A stretch of 64,000 nucleotides of DNA from Saccharum officinarum (taxonomy: Eukaryota; Streptophyta; Magnoliopsida; Poales; Poaceae): assembly GCA_020631735.1 (NCBI GenBank), contig CM036191.1, positions 44,031,309 to 44,095,308 of the forward strand, read 5' to 3'. Of this stretch, positions 43,430-55,794 are shown one piece after another. The position numbers and the translations under genes are program-made. Position 1 is the first letter of the stretch; each line of letters starts with the position of its first letter. A model generated the notes under the pieces. It was not told the DNA's origin and did not search any database. It worked only from the letters and a program-made list of their open reading frames with translations.

Positions 43430-45934
43430 TTATCATTACTTAAATTGCTTAATTCTAAAAACTGTTCCAGCAGCCACAGAAATGGAATTATACGGAATTA
43501 ATATTTCACTACATCTTAGAAGTGACTTCCAAGTACCAACAAAGTTACCAACAGTTTATGTACACCAAGAAAACACTAGGAACCACGATGGTCAAATTTA
43601 ATTCTTTCATTCAATAACCTTTATTAATTTATTTAGATAATTAGATAGAATTTTGAACATATAGAAAAAGTGCAAAGAAAATTCCAGAAAAATTACAGTG
43701 GCACCCACATGCTCCAACTAAGCTACTGTATAAATTTCATGGCATTTGAATATACATATCATCTTCTACAAAACGAAAAAGCCAGATATGAATTAATTGG
43801 CATAATTAATTTGGCCTAGTGAAAAGTGTAAAACAACAATTTATATTTTTCTTATATTTCTCATCACCCAAGAATACTGCACAATAAATTTTATACTCAT
43901 AGCTTCCATATTTTAGCCATTAAAATTCTCACAAAGTATTACTATTTATTCAAAGGAAATTTATAACTAAATCGTCAAGCATGCATTGACCCTCAAATTT
44001 TTATCACAGCTTACATAAATCATGACCAGCCTACCACAAAAATCTCATGTCAAAAGGAGCAGTACAGACCTAGATATGAATTTCTCCTAGAAATACCTTA
44101 ATTAAAAGGAATAAATAGAAACAGTGAAAACTTTCTACTAACCACTGACCTTTTATTACTCTACTGCATAGGTTATTTTCTAAGGATTCTAAAAAGTCCT
44201 CATTTACCATTTTTGGATTTTTTTACAATAGATGTGATTTTTCAAACATCACAAGCATTTCTTGAAAAGAATAAAAGAGAAACCCTAGCTACAGTCACTG
44301 ACACGCGGGACCCAGAGGTCAGCTGACCCCACTTGTCAGCCACACAGAAATAGGGGAGATGCTCGATGGGCACTAGCTCATCGCCGGTGAGGAATCCGGC
44401 GAGGAGAAGTGCACCACTACACTCGTTACGTCAATCCATATTAGGTGGTGTGCCTAAATTGACCTAGGGTTCACCGAAGATAGGTCACCGACAGTGATGG
44501 CAGGATGGTGGAGCTGCCTGGCGGTACACTGACCAAATCCATGGGCGACTAAGCGCGCCATAGCTACCTAGGATCTAGGCGAAGCTAACGAAGCCATCTA
44601 GGGTTAAGCGGGGGTCGCCGGTGAGCTTGGCCACGGGCACATCGTGGTGGCGGTCATGGCGTGGCGGTGTGCAGGCGTGTTCCGGTGAGCACACTGTGGT
44701 AGCATCTAAACGGTTTGCGGCACGAGCTGCTATATTCTACGGCGAAGCTGAAGTGCAAAAGAGGAAGGGCAGAGGCGCACCAGGGAAGGCTGGCCGCGTC
44801 GAGCCCGAGCTCGGCGGCGCTCCAGCCATGGCAATAGCCACGGGAACGCTTATCCGTGCCTTACCTAAGCTTGAACGGCAATGCTACTCGATGGAGGTTG
44901 TATAGCAGAGCAAGGCGAAGCTGCTGGCACATTGGACTTGGCAATGTGGCTATGGTGGCGACGCTGCATTGCCGGGAAAGGCACGGCGAGCGTGGAGGAG
45001 CGGCGTCGCCATGGTGGAGAGCGAGATAGGGAGAGAGAGCGATGCGAGGCGAGTGAAGCGAGAGAGAGGCAGCAGCATGATGCGGTCTTCAGTTCAAGCT
45101 CGCCAACGTGCACATTGTGGGGGCAAGTGTGAGGCATGGCATCCACGAGGCGACCTGGCCCTACGGCCAGTCGGCTACACCCGGCGCGGTGAGCGCGCAT
45201 CAGGCCGATCATGCCGACTATTAGAGCATCTTCTAGCGTTTATATCTCATAATTTGTTCATCATTTGCAAAAGCTTTAGTAATCAAAGTTGGAGATCTAC
45301 ATGAGTACTACAACTTTGTTCACAGACACAAGACCTAGTTTGGCTTAGATTTGAAGTTATGAGCTACTAAACATAGGTACATGAAACTGAAAATGCAGTT
45401 ATGACTTAGCAGAATTTCTAAGTGCTGAAACAGCCCCTAAATCTGCTTTGTGAGCCATTTTTGAACATGTTCTACTTATTTCTAGCTGGAGGTCACTAAA
45501 GAACTTTTGTTCATTATAATATTTACTACAACTTTTATTAAGGTGCTACTGACATGCAAAGTCTTTAAGTGCTCATTCAAAACAGGTCAAACCAAAGTAC
45601 TCTAGATGGACAAACATGGTCAACTTGCATTTGAAAAGGAATTCGACTGAACCATAAATACAAACTTTGTTTCCAATAGTGTTCTAAGCATGAATAAGGT
45701 GTTGTTATGACATTTTGCACACATTTGCATCACCCAAACTCAAAAGTCAAGCATTCACTCATTGAAACATAGAAAAGCAGGGTTATGTTTCATATGTTTT
45801 CAGTGGCATGTTTCACATGTTGCATTGATGTGTTTCATGTATTATGCTCATGATTATGCAGGAATGAGAGGTATACATGCTCATGCTAGGAAATGCAAGT
45901 GCAAATGTGTGAGCTCAACTCTTAGGGTGTTACA
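43430..45934 (-). mobile_element. Second LTR-like block, minus orientation (TGTAACACCC end), truncated
   Basis: The minus-strand start TGTAACACCCTAAGAGTTGAG is at 45934. The order of features (TCATGCTCATG-rich start, AT-rich part, GC-rich zone 45200-44300, AT-rich part with AATTACAGTGGC) parallels the block to its left. At 43430 it is cut by the start of that block. Short open frames in the GC-rich zone have no domain. Confidence 0.55.
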
Positions 45935-47764
45935 TGGAAAATATCGCCGTGTGTCACCACTACTTGAAAAATCTAATTATGGGGGGATCGCCGCCATTGG
46001 CAGGCCCAAGGTGCTGATTACAACTTAGTTATGAAAGCATTTGTGGTTTAGCTATGGTGGGTTTCATCGGGGACTCAAGACTGGTGATGGCTATGCCTAT
46101 TATCACCACACCTAAGTGTGCCCTGCGTAGCCATTGTTGCCAGCTCTGGTGCCAGGACGTTCTCCTTCCTCTAGAGTAGCGAGGACGGCATGCCTCTCCC
46201 ATGCTTCCACTGACACCCCTCAATTGTGAGAGATGCAAGTGGAAGTTTTGCAAGGTGCTACCTAGTCTTTGCTCTCTAGATCCGTGGCCTAGTATTTGCT
46301 GAGGCGCTGGTTGGTTTTTGCTGTATACACAAATTCGCCCCAGTTAATCTTGCACCAGCATAGTGGTCATCGTCGTAGTGCTAGGCCACCGATCATGTAC
46401 CTGTACTAGATAGGTCTTTATTAGTGTACACCTAGTAGTCTTCGATAGTTCTTTATTATTGTACTCTTTTGAATATAACAGAAGTTACCAATAAAAAATT
46501 ACTTTAATGAAATATTACCTAATGTTAATGTGTACTCAACTCGATTTGACCCTATTCCCTACTTAGCCAAGCATTTTTATGCATTTTCAAGTAACCGAAC
46601 CCAGTGGATCTTCATCAATAGGTTCAACCATAAGATAGTTCAACTACCCTACGCCCATACCGTTTACAATCCTTCGAGTTGTAAATGGGTCGAAGGAGCA
46701 TCTTAGTGTAAGTACACAGCTTAATAGACCACACATCGGAATGTCATCAACTATTTTTTTCCATATTCGAGAGCCTCGTACTTGTTTGATTTTTGTTTTC
46801 CTGTTAGGGCATGCTTCCCGAATACATCTTCAAGCTTGGTTAAATCTTGGAGAGATTTACGTAGCACTCAAATGCCAAAGGTTTAGAGCTCTTTGCAAGG
46901 ATGTTTACAAGGTGTCCACAAAATTTGAGCTCGAAAGATCAAAGCTTGAATGTTAGCCAAAGAGAAGCTCTCAAGCCAGGGTTTACTCATGAGGAATCTG
47001 ACCAAACCCCTTTGCATAGATGTTCATCAAAGGGCCTAGCACAAATCCATCCACTTAAAACGTTCCTAAAACTGCAGGAACTCAAAATCCAAACAAAAAT
47101 AGAAGGGAAGGGGAAGGAAGAGGAAAAACTAAATCGATTCAAACACAAGAACTTGGCCACGAAATTAAGTAGGATGATTGCTTTATTTCTCTTTTGAGCA
47201 AGGCTAGGCCCTTTGCCAAGTTACACAGATGAAGGATTACACAGACAGAGGGACTAAGGCTCTCATCTGTGGATCTCTGTGAAGACTCTTGACTCGAAAC
47301 TGAAAACTAGAGAATGGAAAACCTAATGTTAGAGATGGGCTGGTTAGGAGCAGCCATCCTCTTATTTATAGAGCTACTACACAAACCATAACTTGAGATC
47401 CAAGCATCCGACGGCCACAAGCTCTCCACAACTTTGCTTTGCCTCGATGCAAGATTCGCGATGATTTTGAGGCCCCAAACCCAAAAACCATCCACCGGTG
47501 GGTTTTAGGATCAAACCACCAAACTAAGCTGGAGAGAGTGTATCCGCTATGCTCCTCCATGATTCTGACAGGTGTCACCATCATCCTTGATCGCCCGATC
47601 ACCAAGTTTTCTTACACCTCCGATTGGCTTGTCAACCACCATCTTGACTTGGCCATCACGGTCCACTCCTCCTCATGTGCTCTTGCTTGTTGTGCCCTCG
47701 TGTGTCAGCCATCCACAGTTAGTCTTCTAGCCATGTTGGTCCTTTAGTCCAGGCCTCACGTCCG
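45935..47764 (-). other. Spacer with an LTR-like minus-strand segment
   Basis: 45935-46900 has no recognised gene; a CACTACTTGAAAAATC tip-like sequence at 45958 has no partner. 47170-47764 read on the minus strand resembles an LTR of copia style: CTATAAATAAGAGGATGGC (TATA-like at 47362-47370), upstream GC-mixed sequence and a downstream leader. No PBS or coding part was found. The outermost part of this segment forms the left arm of the inverted repeat that follows. Confidence 0.35.
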
Positions 47765-48110
47765 GCCTTCACCACTCCTAGTCCATCAGCACGACACATC
47801 ATTACTTGACCTTCTCCACAACCATCAACCATCTTTGTGCTTCACACCTGCCACTACTGGAGGCTCGAATTTCCCTAATTGCCAATATAAAAATTGTATT
47901 TTTCTATCACTTTATTCTTGTCAGTGTTTTTATGTCGTTTTATCAATAGAAAAATTGTCTGTCAGTATTTGCTATTTCCCTATCGGTTTACCACCGACAG
48001 AGAAATTTGAGCCTCTAGTAGTGGCAGGTGTGAAGCACAGAGATGGTTGACGGCTGTAGAGAATGTCAAGTAGTGACGTGTCATGCCGATAGACTAGGAG
48101 TTGTGAAGGC
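47765..48110. repeat. Inverted repeat, two 109-bp arms around a 128-bp loop
   Basis: The left arm 47765-47873 is the reverse complement of 48002-48110 at 96 of 109 positions by my count; 11 of the 13 differences are transitions. The arms include a CACTA tip (CACTACTGGAGGCTCGAA at 47852) plus 87 bp of the LTR-like sequence outside it. The loop contains CTGTCAG / CCGACAG subterminal motifs. A transcript across it would fold into a long hairpin. Confidence 0.85.
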
Positions 48111-48333
48111 TGTGCCGTGCCATCATGTTTAGAATTCTATCTTTGTTTTCTAAAGTCGATAGGAAAATGTGATCTACCGACAGAAATAATTTTTCTTGTT
48201 GGTTGACAACCGGCAAAAAATGCAATGTTTGACCGACAAGAAAATGTTTGTTTTCCATAACGACAGGAAAATTTTATTTTTCTGTCGATGTGCACACCAA
48301 TGCCGACAGAAAAATCTGAATTTCCCAGTAGTG
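47852..48333. mobile_element. Small CACTA-type element or pair of tips
   Basis: The left tip CACTACTGG (47852) and right tip CCCAGTAGTG (ending 48333) are both flanked by TGC (47849-47851, 48334-48336), fitting a 482-bp element with a 3-bp duplication. Subterminal TCTGTCGG / CCGACAGAAAAAT motifs fill 48140-48320. However, an additional AGTAGTG tip at 48017-48023 is followed by an inverted copy of the left flank, so the structure is not a simple MITE. Confidence 0.55.
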
Positions 48334-48336
48334 TGC

Positions 48337-50050
48337 ACACCAATACAACCAAGAGACATATTGCACACACACTCAAGCTAGGTTTAGTCTCCAAACTCAA
48401 CCAAAGCCGATAATCACTCATCACAACTCAACACACATGGGCACAAATCAACCATATTCTCGCAACCATACATGTTCCAACGAGAAGAGCTGGCCAAGCT
48501 AAGGGTACTCCTGCTCCAGTAAATTTGTTGTGTTGCCGGGTCTAACCGGGCGATGGTACGTTTGGTTCCATACAAATTATAACTTCGTTGAAGAAATACT
48601 CTTGGTTTGGATCTTGTTAATTAGATAAGTTATAGACTTGCCAGGTACAAGTCTTCGACGGAAGCTTTTCCACGTTGAAATGGACATGAAGCTGCTACTC
48701 CTTTCTTTGTAAATTAGATTACAAGTAAGCATGCATCAAGTACGCTGGACGAGTTCGTTATGGATGTTGCGGTCGTCGAAAAGCAAATAAACAAGGAAGC
48801 AACTGTCGTTGTCAGTTATTGTCGTCGATTACACATCCTGAAATCAGAAGTAGTAGGATAACAAGTTTGCTGGCATCATGGCAACCACGTCGTAACTTGT
48901 TCCTGTACGCAAAAGTTGTTTGATCAATTATAATTCACAACTAATCATATCACAGGGGATAAAAAAAAGTAGTTGATTATTATATTGATATCTGACGGCG
49001 CTAGTGTTACGATGAATGAAAGAGTGTTGTTGCGACAATTGGATACCACATACAAGTATTACATATGTAAATACACAGTCTTCTTCTACAATTTTGCTAT
49101 ATCATGTTGGATACGAGAGATCATATTCTAGTAAAATTATTTGCCACTTTCTATGGTCTAATTAACGATTCTATATTAATCAACTAGTTGTCTTTTTGTT
49201 GCTTAGGTTGAATAAGACGTATGGTTAATTAAATAAATAAATTGAATTTCAAAATCTTAGAAATTAGAACGTAATTTTTTGAACATCATATGTTTAATGA
49301 AAAAGTGGTCAGCTACAAAGTTAAAGTTCTCTACAAGCTTTTAAAGTTGGATTTACATTTTTTTTTGTGCTATACCTAAGAGGTGGCCATATATATTGCC
49401 AGCCGCCTCTAGAAATCGATTTATAGAGACAGATGAAGTTTGAGCCACCTCTAGAAATGCTTCTATTTCAAGTGGCCTGTAAAATGGAACTTCTAGAGGC
49501 AGTTGGGCTTTCTAACCATCTCTGAAAATAGAGGGCATTATTAATTAGAGGTGGCTGAAAACGCCAACCACCTCTAGAAATCGATTTCTAGAGGTTTGCC
49601 ACCTTTAAAACTATTTTGATAGACGGTTTTTGATTGACCCATCTATTAAAACGGTAGCATCTTTTAAAAGTCATTTTTGAAGCAAGTGTTGTTGAATTAT
49701 ATATCTTTGAGTTCTAGAAGTAAATATAACAACATTTATTCACTCGAGGAAAACAATTGTTTCAGATTTTAAAGATCAAGTTGGTCGTCTCTTTGGTGCA
49801 ATGCCTATACGATTGTAATAACTAACGACGGGAAAAGTTCTTACTCCATATTCTACAACATGCAACGAAACATGGATACATCTGGTGAAAGCTTTTAAAA
49901 CTTGATCACACATCTTACATATGTTGATGGGATACATAGCAATTGATCATTGCAGGGCCACACATGGATCACACACATCTAACGATTCTTATTGGGTGTC
50001 TAGTAATACATGCATTATATTGTTAAATGGGTACCCGTCATGTGTCAACG
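48337..50050. other. Spacer with a CACTA subterminal fragment
   Basis: 48620-48800 shares short phrases with 57565-57650 (GACTTGCC[AT]GGTNCAAGTC, TCGACGGAAGC, GGAAGCAACTG). 49375-49640 has repeated CCACCTCTAGAAATC / AGAGGTGGC motifs, the style of a further CACTA subterminal array, without tips. The rest is AT-rich without a gene. Confidence 0.5.
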
Positions 50051-51763
50051 AGATAGTTTTACTATGGGCAGTTAGGATTCTTCCCAGGTCCGCCAAAGTA
50101 GATGTACGTGCCCCAGTCACCATTGGTACCACTTTGCACAGTATAGCAGTTGCTCTGCTCAGCTAGCAAGTTCACACCACTTGGACTTCTGAGGGTGTTC
50201 GACGAATCTACCACAAGCATGTTCTTGATGTGACTAGCCTTGCCAAATCCTTCATTAGGGAAGTGTCCACTGCCCATTTGCGTCGAAGTTTGGCCAGCGT
50301 CAGGCGAGAATACCTCACCGCCCCACTCAACAGAGGAGGCACTATCTTTCAAGTCTGTGAAGATCGAGGATGGCCAATAACCCACGTTAGTGCCTCCCAC
50401 TTGTAGCCACCAATTGCTACTCTGTGGATCCTGCAAGCAAAATGTCAGTTGGGAGTTCAATAGTCAGAATCATGCATTTGGCACGGGTTCTCTATGCACA
50501 TTAATGAATTTAATTTTGTGTGCTTTGGGTGTGAATTAATGCTATGTATTTCTTACCTTCCAAACCAAAATATCGAAGTCGTATTGTGTGCCACCATAGG
50601 TGGAGATTGGGGAGAAGCTACCAGCGATGGCGATCTGATTGTTTGTCTGGACAAATCCTGGGCATCCTAGGTTATAACATTCTGTGTGTTGATATGCATC
50701 CCGCTATAATATTCCAGATCAATAGAAAGTTAGTAAATTTATCGCAGCTTTAATGAAAAAGGATCAATATTTCTAATGAAGATAAAAAGGAATGTGATGT
50801 TTATCTTACAGTCCAGTAGATGAAGAGTCTAGTATTGCTATCCCCATACATAGCTGGGTAAACCTGCAATGTTGTATAGAGAAAATGATCATTAGTTTAC
50901 AATGAAAGTGATAGCACACCTTAGAGGGCAAGGACCAGAGCCTTTGGTGCTCTTCCTTTCCTGGTGCAAACAAAAAACAAGCATGGCGAAAAATACTGCT
51001 GGTATTATGTTTCCACTTCAGGTCTGACCTGCCATCCAGCTTCAATGGTATTGAGGTCGTTGCTGTTCTAGGAACCTGCAGTGACCCAGAGCTGTGACAA
51101 GCTGAAATCATTTGCCCGAGCAATTGTTGGATGCCACAAATTGAAGCAGGCTTTGGTTCCATAGCACTTATTATCCTTTGCAGCTGCTACAGCATGCTGA
51201 TGCTCCATGGGAGAGAAACAAAGTTAAATGAGCAATTGTAGAAATAATCGTACGAATCAAAGAGGCAGATTATCAATAACATGAAGGTGATCCTTGAATA
51301 TTTTTTCTTACCTGGTGGCCATTCAATACATTTGGCGTGTCAGGGCCATTTATGGAATTGAGGTTCGGAATACTCCTGGGCCTCTTCTTGCCATACCTGC
51401 TTATAGAACTTGCCCTTAGGACATCCTCCACCGTGGTTCTTCGTATCGGTACGGTGTTCTCAGGGCACTTGCCATTTTGATGCCATGTTTGGTTGATTGG
51501 ATGGGAGGTAATGTTGTAGTTTTGATTTAGGCTTCTTGGGTGGTAAGAAGGCTGCATCTGAAAGTTGACAATTGAGTGATATAATGATACATAGGTTATA
51601 GTGGTGGCCACTCTATATTTTCATCAGAATCACCCAAGCATGCTACTTTTGAGTATGTTTGGTCAGGAAGAGAAACCTGGATAGTATGGTTCTTCAGTAG
51701 GGGATGATCAAATGCAGGTTGTTTGGAGATGTGCACGCAGTCTATGATATCTCCATCTGGGCT

Positions 51764-54035
51764 CTGTGGATTTCTCAGAATCAGTTCATGGAACAAGGTT
51801 GAAAATGGCAGAAAATATTGTGGTCAAACTGTACTTGCTACTCCGGTAAATTAATGTTCAATAAATAAAATTCGATGAGTTTTTTCGTGATTTTGTGGAA
51901 TTTCAAATAGCCAAGGCCCTTTAATCTGTTATTTATACAGTTCGAGGACAAACCTTATACTCGGCAAAGCAATTTTCTAACAACTACTTGATCTGATCCA
52001 ATTTATGGCTCGACAATTTATTTTCTGACCACATTTAATAAAATTTTATGAGCAATCAATTATATGATGTAACAAAAAGGAGCTAGTGTTTGGTGGCTTA
52101 TTCAAGGTAGACACATAATCTGTATTGCATATAAGTTCTTCTAAAATTTTCTATCATGGTAGTCTCTATAGGTAGAATTTCTATACATTTTCCAAAGGAA
52201 TGCTACTTTCCTATGAATACTACAAGCGTGAGTTCGTTAGAGAAGGAGGTACATACATAAGGAACCTAGAAGTAAGTTAATCAAGATTTGTCACTTGTAT
52301 AGTATTTCCTCTTTTCCTTGTTCATGTTTCTACTGTACTTGCAACACATAACTGAAACAAACATCTCACTGATGACAAAATTAAAAGCATTTGATTTGTC
52401 CACCATGAAACTTGTTGGAATTTGACCAAGTATACATAAAATATATTAACATATGTAAAATTAAATAAACATACTATCAAAATATTTTTCAAGGCACATT
52501 TAGTTTGATGTTGTATATATCTGTGTATTTTTGTATAACTTGTTCAAAATATATGGGACAAGTTTGAATCAGGTCAAGCTAAAACAACTTAAAATTTGTA
52601 ACTGATGGGGTACATAGTAAATTTCAGAAAACTAGTAACATATTTAAAATCATTGCTGAAGTAGTTCTGTTAAAGTAGCCAACAAAAATATATTTTTTAG
52701 AGACGGCTAAACCAACAATATAAACTAACTGATGACTCAATTTTATATTGCCCACATATGTCGTTAAGAAACATGATTTAAAGTAGACCTAAATTTACAA
52801 TGAATTACCGACATCTTCTTATTATGACTGATAATTTACATAACTAAATTTCATCTCATTATTAGAAGAAATAAATACCCTCAAATCTACATCCAATTCA
52901 TCAACACATGCTATTACAAAACAAAATGTTTAGATAAAGAGTAGAGCATATAAATGTTTCTACATTACCCTACCTCTATCAATATTAATATAGTAAGATG
53001 TGGTTACAGTAAATATATGCATGGTACCAACAAGATGAGCAATAAAATATACATCTTGTGTTTCATCACATAAAAAATATTTTTTGAATAACTCATATAC
53101 TAATGATACTAACAAATTACTTAAAACCATATTCATAACCATAACATATAATTTATATAGATTGTTACTCAAACATGTCTATGTGGATAGTATAACCATA
53201 ATTGCAAATATAATTCCTTGATAAGAAAATTCAATCATCTTGAGAAGTGTGGCAGACCATTGGTGACTATATTTTCTTGGCCCTTTAAAAATACTTTAGA
53301 GTAAAAAATCGATCATCATAAGGTATTGGTATAAAATTCTCTTCAGATTAGCACCCACCCCACCAAGATCTCACTTCAAGCTTATGACTTACGTTAAGCG
53401 ATATGGTGCATGTTTCAAATAATGGCTTATGCTATTATAGTACTTAAGAATGTACTTTGTATGACCTATTCTTGAAAAGTGTAAAAAAGAGAGTTAATGA
53501 AAGATACAATAAGCACAAGAGTTTCAACTTTACTTGAGGAGAGAAAAAAAATCCATAGTAGACGATAAGAATAAAATTTGAAAAATCAAAATTTAGATTC
53601 ATGACTTCATAAGATACATGATGCAACAAGATCCACCCATGATTAATGGTAAGGTTTCAAAGTACTTTACCTAGAAAACTAGTAACATATTTTAAATTAT
53701 TGCTGAAGCAGTTCTATATAAGTAATTCTTTATTAGTCCGATGTACTCCCTTTATTTCAAATTATAATATGTTTTGTGTTTTGTAAATACATAACTTTTG
53801 CTTTACACTTAGATGTATTATCTAGATACATAGTAAAAAATCATATATCTAGAAAAGTCAAAACGTCTTATAATTTGAAACGAATGAATTATAAAACAGT
53901 AATTAATACTTATATGTCCTTAAATTCTAGCCCGGGAGCACAGGTTGATGCAATAGTAACAATAATAATAGCATGCACGACCTTTGCATGCTGCATGCAC
54001 GCATGAACGTCAAGCAGTTCTATACATCTATCTAC
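51764..54035 (-). other. Large first intron of the neprosin gene
   Basis: This 2,272-nt AT-rich intron runs between donor GAG|GTAGAT and acceptor TCCACAG|AGC, against 106-165 nt for the other five introns. It contains the Stowaway at 53746-53889 and a direct repeat of about 45 bp (AAACTAGTAACATATTT...TTGCTGAAG) at 52627-52671 and 53676-53720. No other gene is visible inside. Confidence 0.8.
53746..53889. mobile_element. Stowaway MITE in intron 1 of the neprosin gene
   Basis: This is a 144-bp element with TA at 53744-53745 and 53890-53891. Ends CTCCCTTTATTTCAAATTAT and ATAATTTGAAACGAATGAAT are imperfect inverted repeats. The interior has its own small palindrome, TTATCTAGATACA. Confidence 0.75.
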
Positions 54036-54295
54036 CTCGATGGTTGCGAGAGGAGTCTTGTTAAGACGCCTGAGGAGGCTCTGCACCTCCTGCCGCTGCT
54101 CCGCGGACATCCTGGCCGCCGTCTCAGCTGCCGCCGCCGCTGTGGTGGGACTCTCTAGGAAGACAAACCCGAGAGCCACGACGAGGGCGACCAGGCACGT
54201 TCGTATGGCTGCCATTGGGCACGCCCTACGTGGTACTTGTTTGTAGCTCGTGCTGCAAGCAGTGTGCAGTGCCTAGAGAAGGCCGAACGTCCTGG

Positions 54296-54304
54296 CCTTT
54301 TATA
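54296..54304 (-). promoter_or_regulatory. TATA box of the neprosin gene
   Basis: TATAAAAGG on the minus strand lies 81 bp upstream of the ATG at 54215, in a GC-mixed context. This implies transcription starting near 54270 with a leader of roughly 55 nt. Confidence 0.7.
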
Positions 54305-54305
54305 G

Positions 54306-55024
54306 GGGCTCCAGGTCGAGTAGCGACGCCCATGCTGGCCGGCCTCGCTCTGCATTATTGTGGATGAGTCAAAGTATTTTCCCGCCGTATGCTCCGTTCA
54401 TAGGAGAATGTGCTACGCCAAACGCGTCAGCGTCAGGTTCATGGAATGGAAGCTTCAACTGACGACTACGGGTCCATTGAGCCCATCTTACAGCGCACTC
54501 TTAATTTGTTCCATCAAATGCTCAGTGCAAAATCTGACGAGCTTGAAATGATATAGGATTGTCATCACTAGTGGCCTCAGCATCGATTATTCGCCTCACC
54601 TTTAATTAATATAGAACTTTACCTTATACTGCCAACCCAAATACAACTCAAAGTTCTAATGTAACAAGACTCATACAAATATTCGACACATATCTAACAA
54701 AGCATATAGTTGATTTCCTTGCCGATTATTGCGGTGTCACTCAAGTGACGAGTCCATCAGGGCAGGGCTACTAGGGATATCTCAGTCAACAAGGATATAT
54801 GGGTATATACGCCAAGGCTGACGTGTAAGGCAGGATGGGAATGAGAAAAATTCTTTAATTAGTCTTCTATATGGAGACAGATATTTTGCAGTTGCACCCA
54901 AGTCTTGATGTGTCTCATGTCACTATTCCATAAGGCCGAATAATCCTTTGAATTCTCGATGAACAATGAAATATTGTGGAGGTTCACATCACGTTGAACA
55001 CAATCTCTACTAATACCTACAAAA
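54306..55024. other. Upstream region of the neprosin gene
   Basis: No further gene is recognised. The region is moderately AT-rich beyond 54550. The nearest mobile element is the Stowaway at 55027, about 0.8 kb from the start codon. Confidence 0.5.
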
Positions 55025-55026
55025 TA

Positions 55027-55278
55027 CTTCCCTGTGCTCCAAATTGTAAATACTGTTAGATTTGTCGTAACTCAAACTTCTTCTCATTTGACCATGTTTA
55101 TGGAAAAATGCAGAAAGATTTAAGCGTAAATTAAGATTCCTTACACAATAAAATATGTTTTAGAAATGCCTTTGTTTGGTATTATAGATGTTAATATATT
55201 TTTTATATAAACTTGATCAAAGCTGAAAAACTTTGACATAGGACAAAGCTAAAATGACATAATTTGAAACGAGGGAAG
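55027..55278. mobile_element. Stowaway MITE
   Basis: A 252-bp element with TA at 55025-55026 and 55279-55280. Ends are CTTCCCTGTGCTCCAAATTG and TAATTTGAAACGAGGGAAG. The interior is AT-rich. Confidence 0.8.
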
Positions 55279-55280
55279 TA

Positions 55281-55786
55281 TATGCAAACTCTTTACTTAT
55301 ACAGACAGGGATGTTTATTATATATCCCTACTTAAGTTTTCAATAGCAAACTCAGCTTATTTGAGAACATTCTCTCTCTTTTCCAGATTATAGGTTATTT
55401 AAGTTTTGTTCTAAATCAATTTTTTTTCTAATTCGAACCAATTTATAAAAAAAAAAGTATTAACATGTAGGAGGTTAATTTGTTCTACATAAGAAGATTC
55501 TCTTGTGAGCTCGCTTTCGTTAAACGTAGAGGCTGCCTCCTAAAATCGTTTTTGTGGTAGTATAAATAGGTGGTTCTTTCAGTGATCAACATTTTTTTTA
55601 TGATTTTCAGTAAAGATATTTTGTTTAAATGGTTTATCTGATGCACAGATATCGAGTATTTCCAAAATATCTAGTGTGATTAATGGCCGTGGGAGATGCA
55701 ATGTAGGACGTATACAATGCGTGCACAACTGCTGAGTACTGATGTGGAATGGACGTACGACGCACGCACGTAACGGAGAGTGACAT
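55281..55786. other. Spacer, nothing recognised
   Basis: AT-rich sequence with a run of A at 55448-55457 and no gene. A CCTCCTAAAATCGTTTTTGTGGTAGTAT stretch near 55534-55561 resembles a decayed CACTA right end (GTGGTAGTA), without other support. Confidence 0.4.
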
Positions 55787-55794
55787 ACTCTGTA

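Larger units (their letters stand above)
50062..54215 (-). pseudogene. Neprosin-domain (DUF239) protein gene, seven exons, one in-frame stop
   Basis: Exons on the minus strand: 54215-54036, 51763-51677, 51557-51312, 51196-51029, 50863-50810, 50703-50557, 50430-50062. All six introns have GT...AG ends and are phase 0; together they give 417 codons including the stop. Exon 1 encodes a hydrophobic signal peptide (CLVALVVALGFVFLESP) and QSLLRRLNKTPLATIE. Then come [18 protein letters not shown] and GKCPENTVPIRRTT (activation region), and from exon 4 the neprosin domain: NTIEAGWQ, VYPAMYGDSNTRLFIYWT, ECYNLGCPGFVQTNNQIAI, VGYWPSSIF, MGSGHFPNEGFGKAS and FGGPGKNPNCP. Neprosins are secreted glutamic peptidases; E223 (IEAGW) and a Glu of VEWGGEV are the likely catalytic pair (inference). 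A TAG at 51068-51070 (codon 214) truncates it before both. It is a recent pseudogene, an allele-specific lesion or a base-call error. Confidence 0.9.

Noticed and set aside
45958..48072. CACTA element between CACTACTTGAAAAATC and GTCAAGTAGTG
   Set aside because: The tips agree for only about ten bases, the flanking triplets do not match (CAC versus ACG), and the right sequence is part of the inverted-repeat arm.
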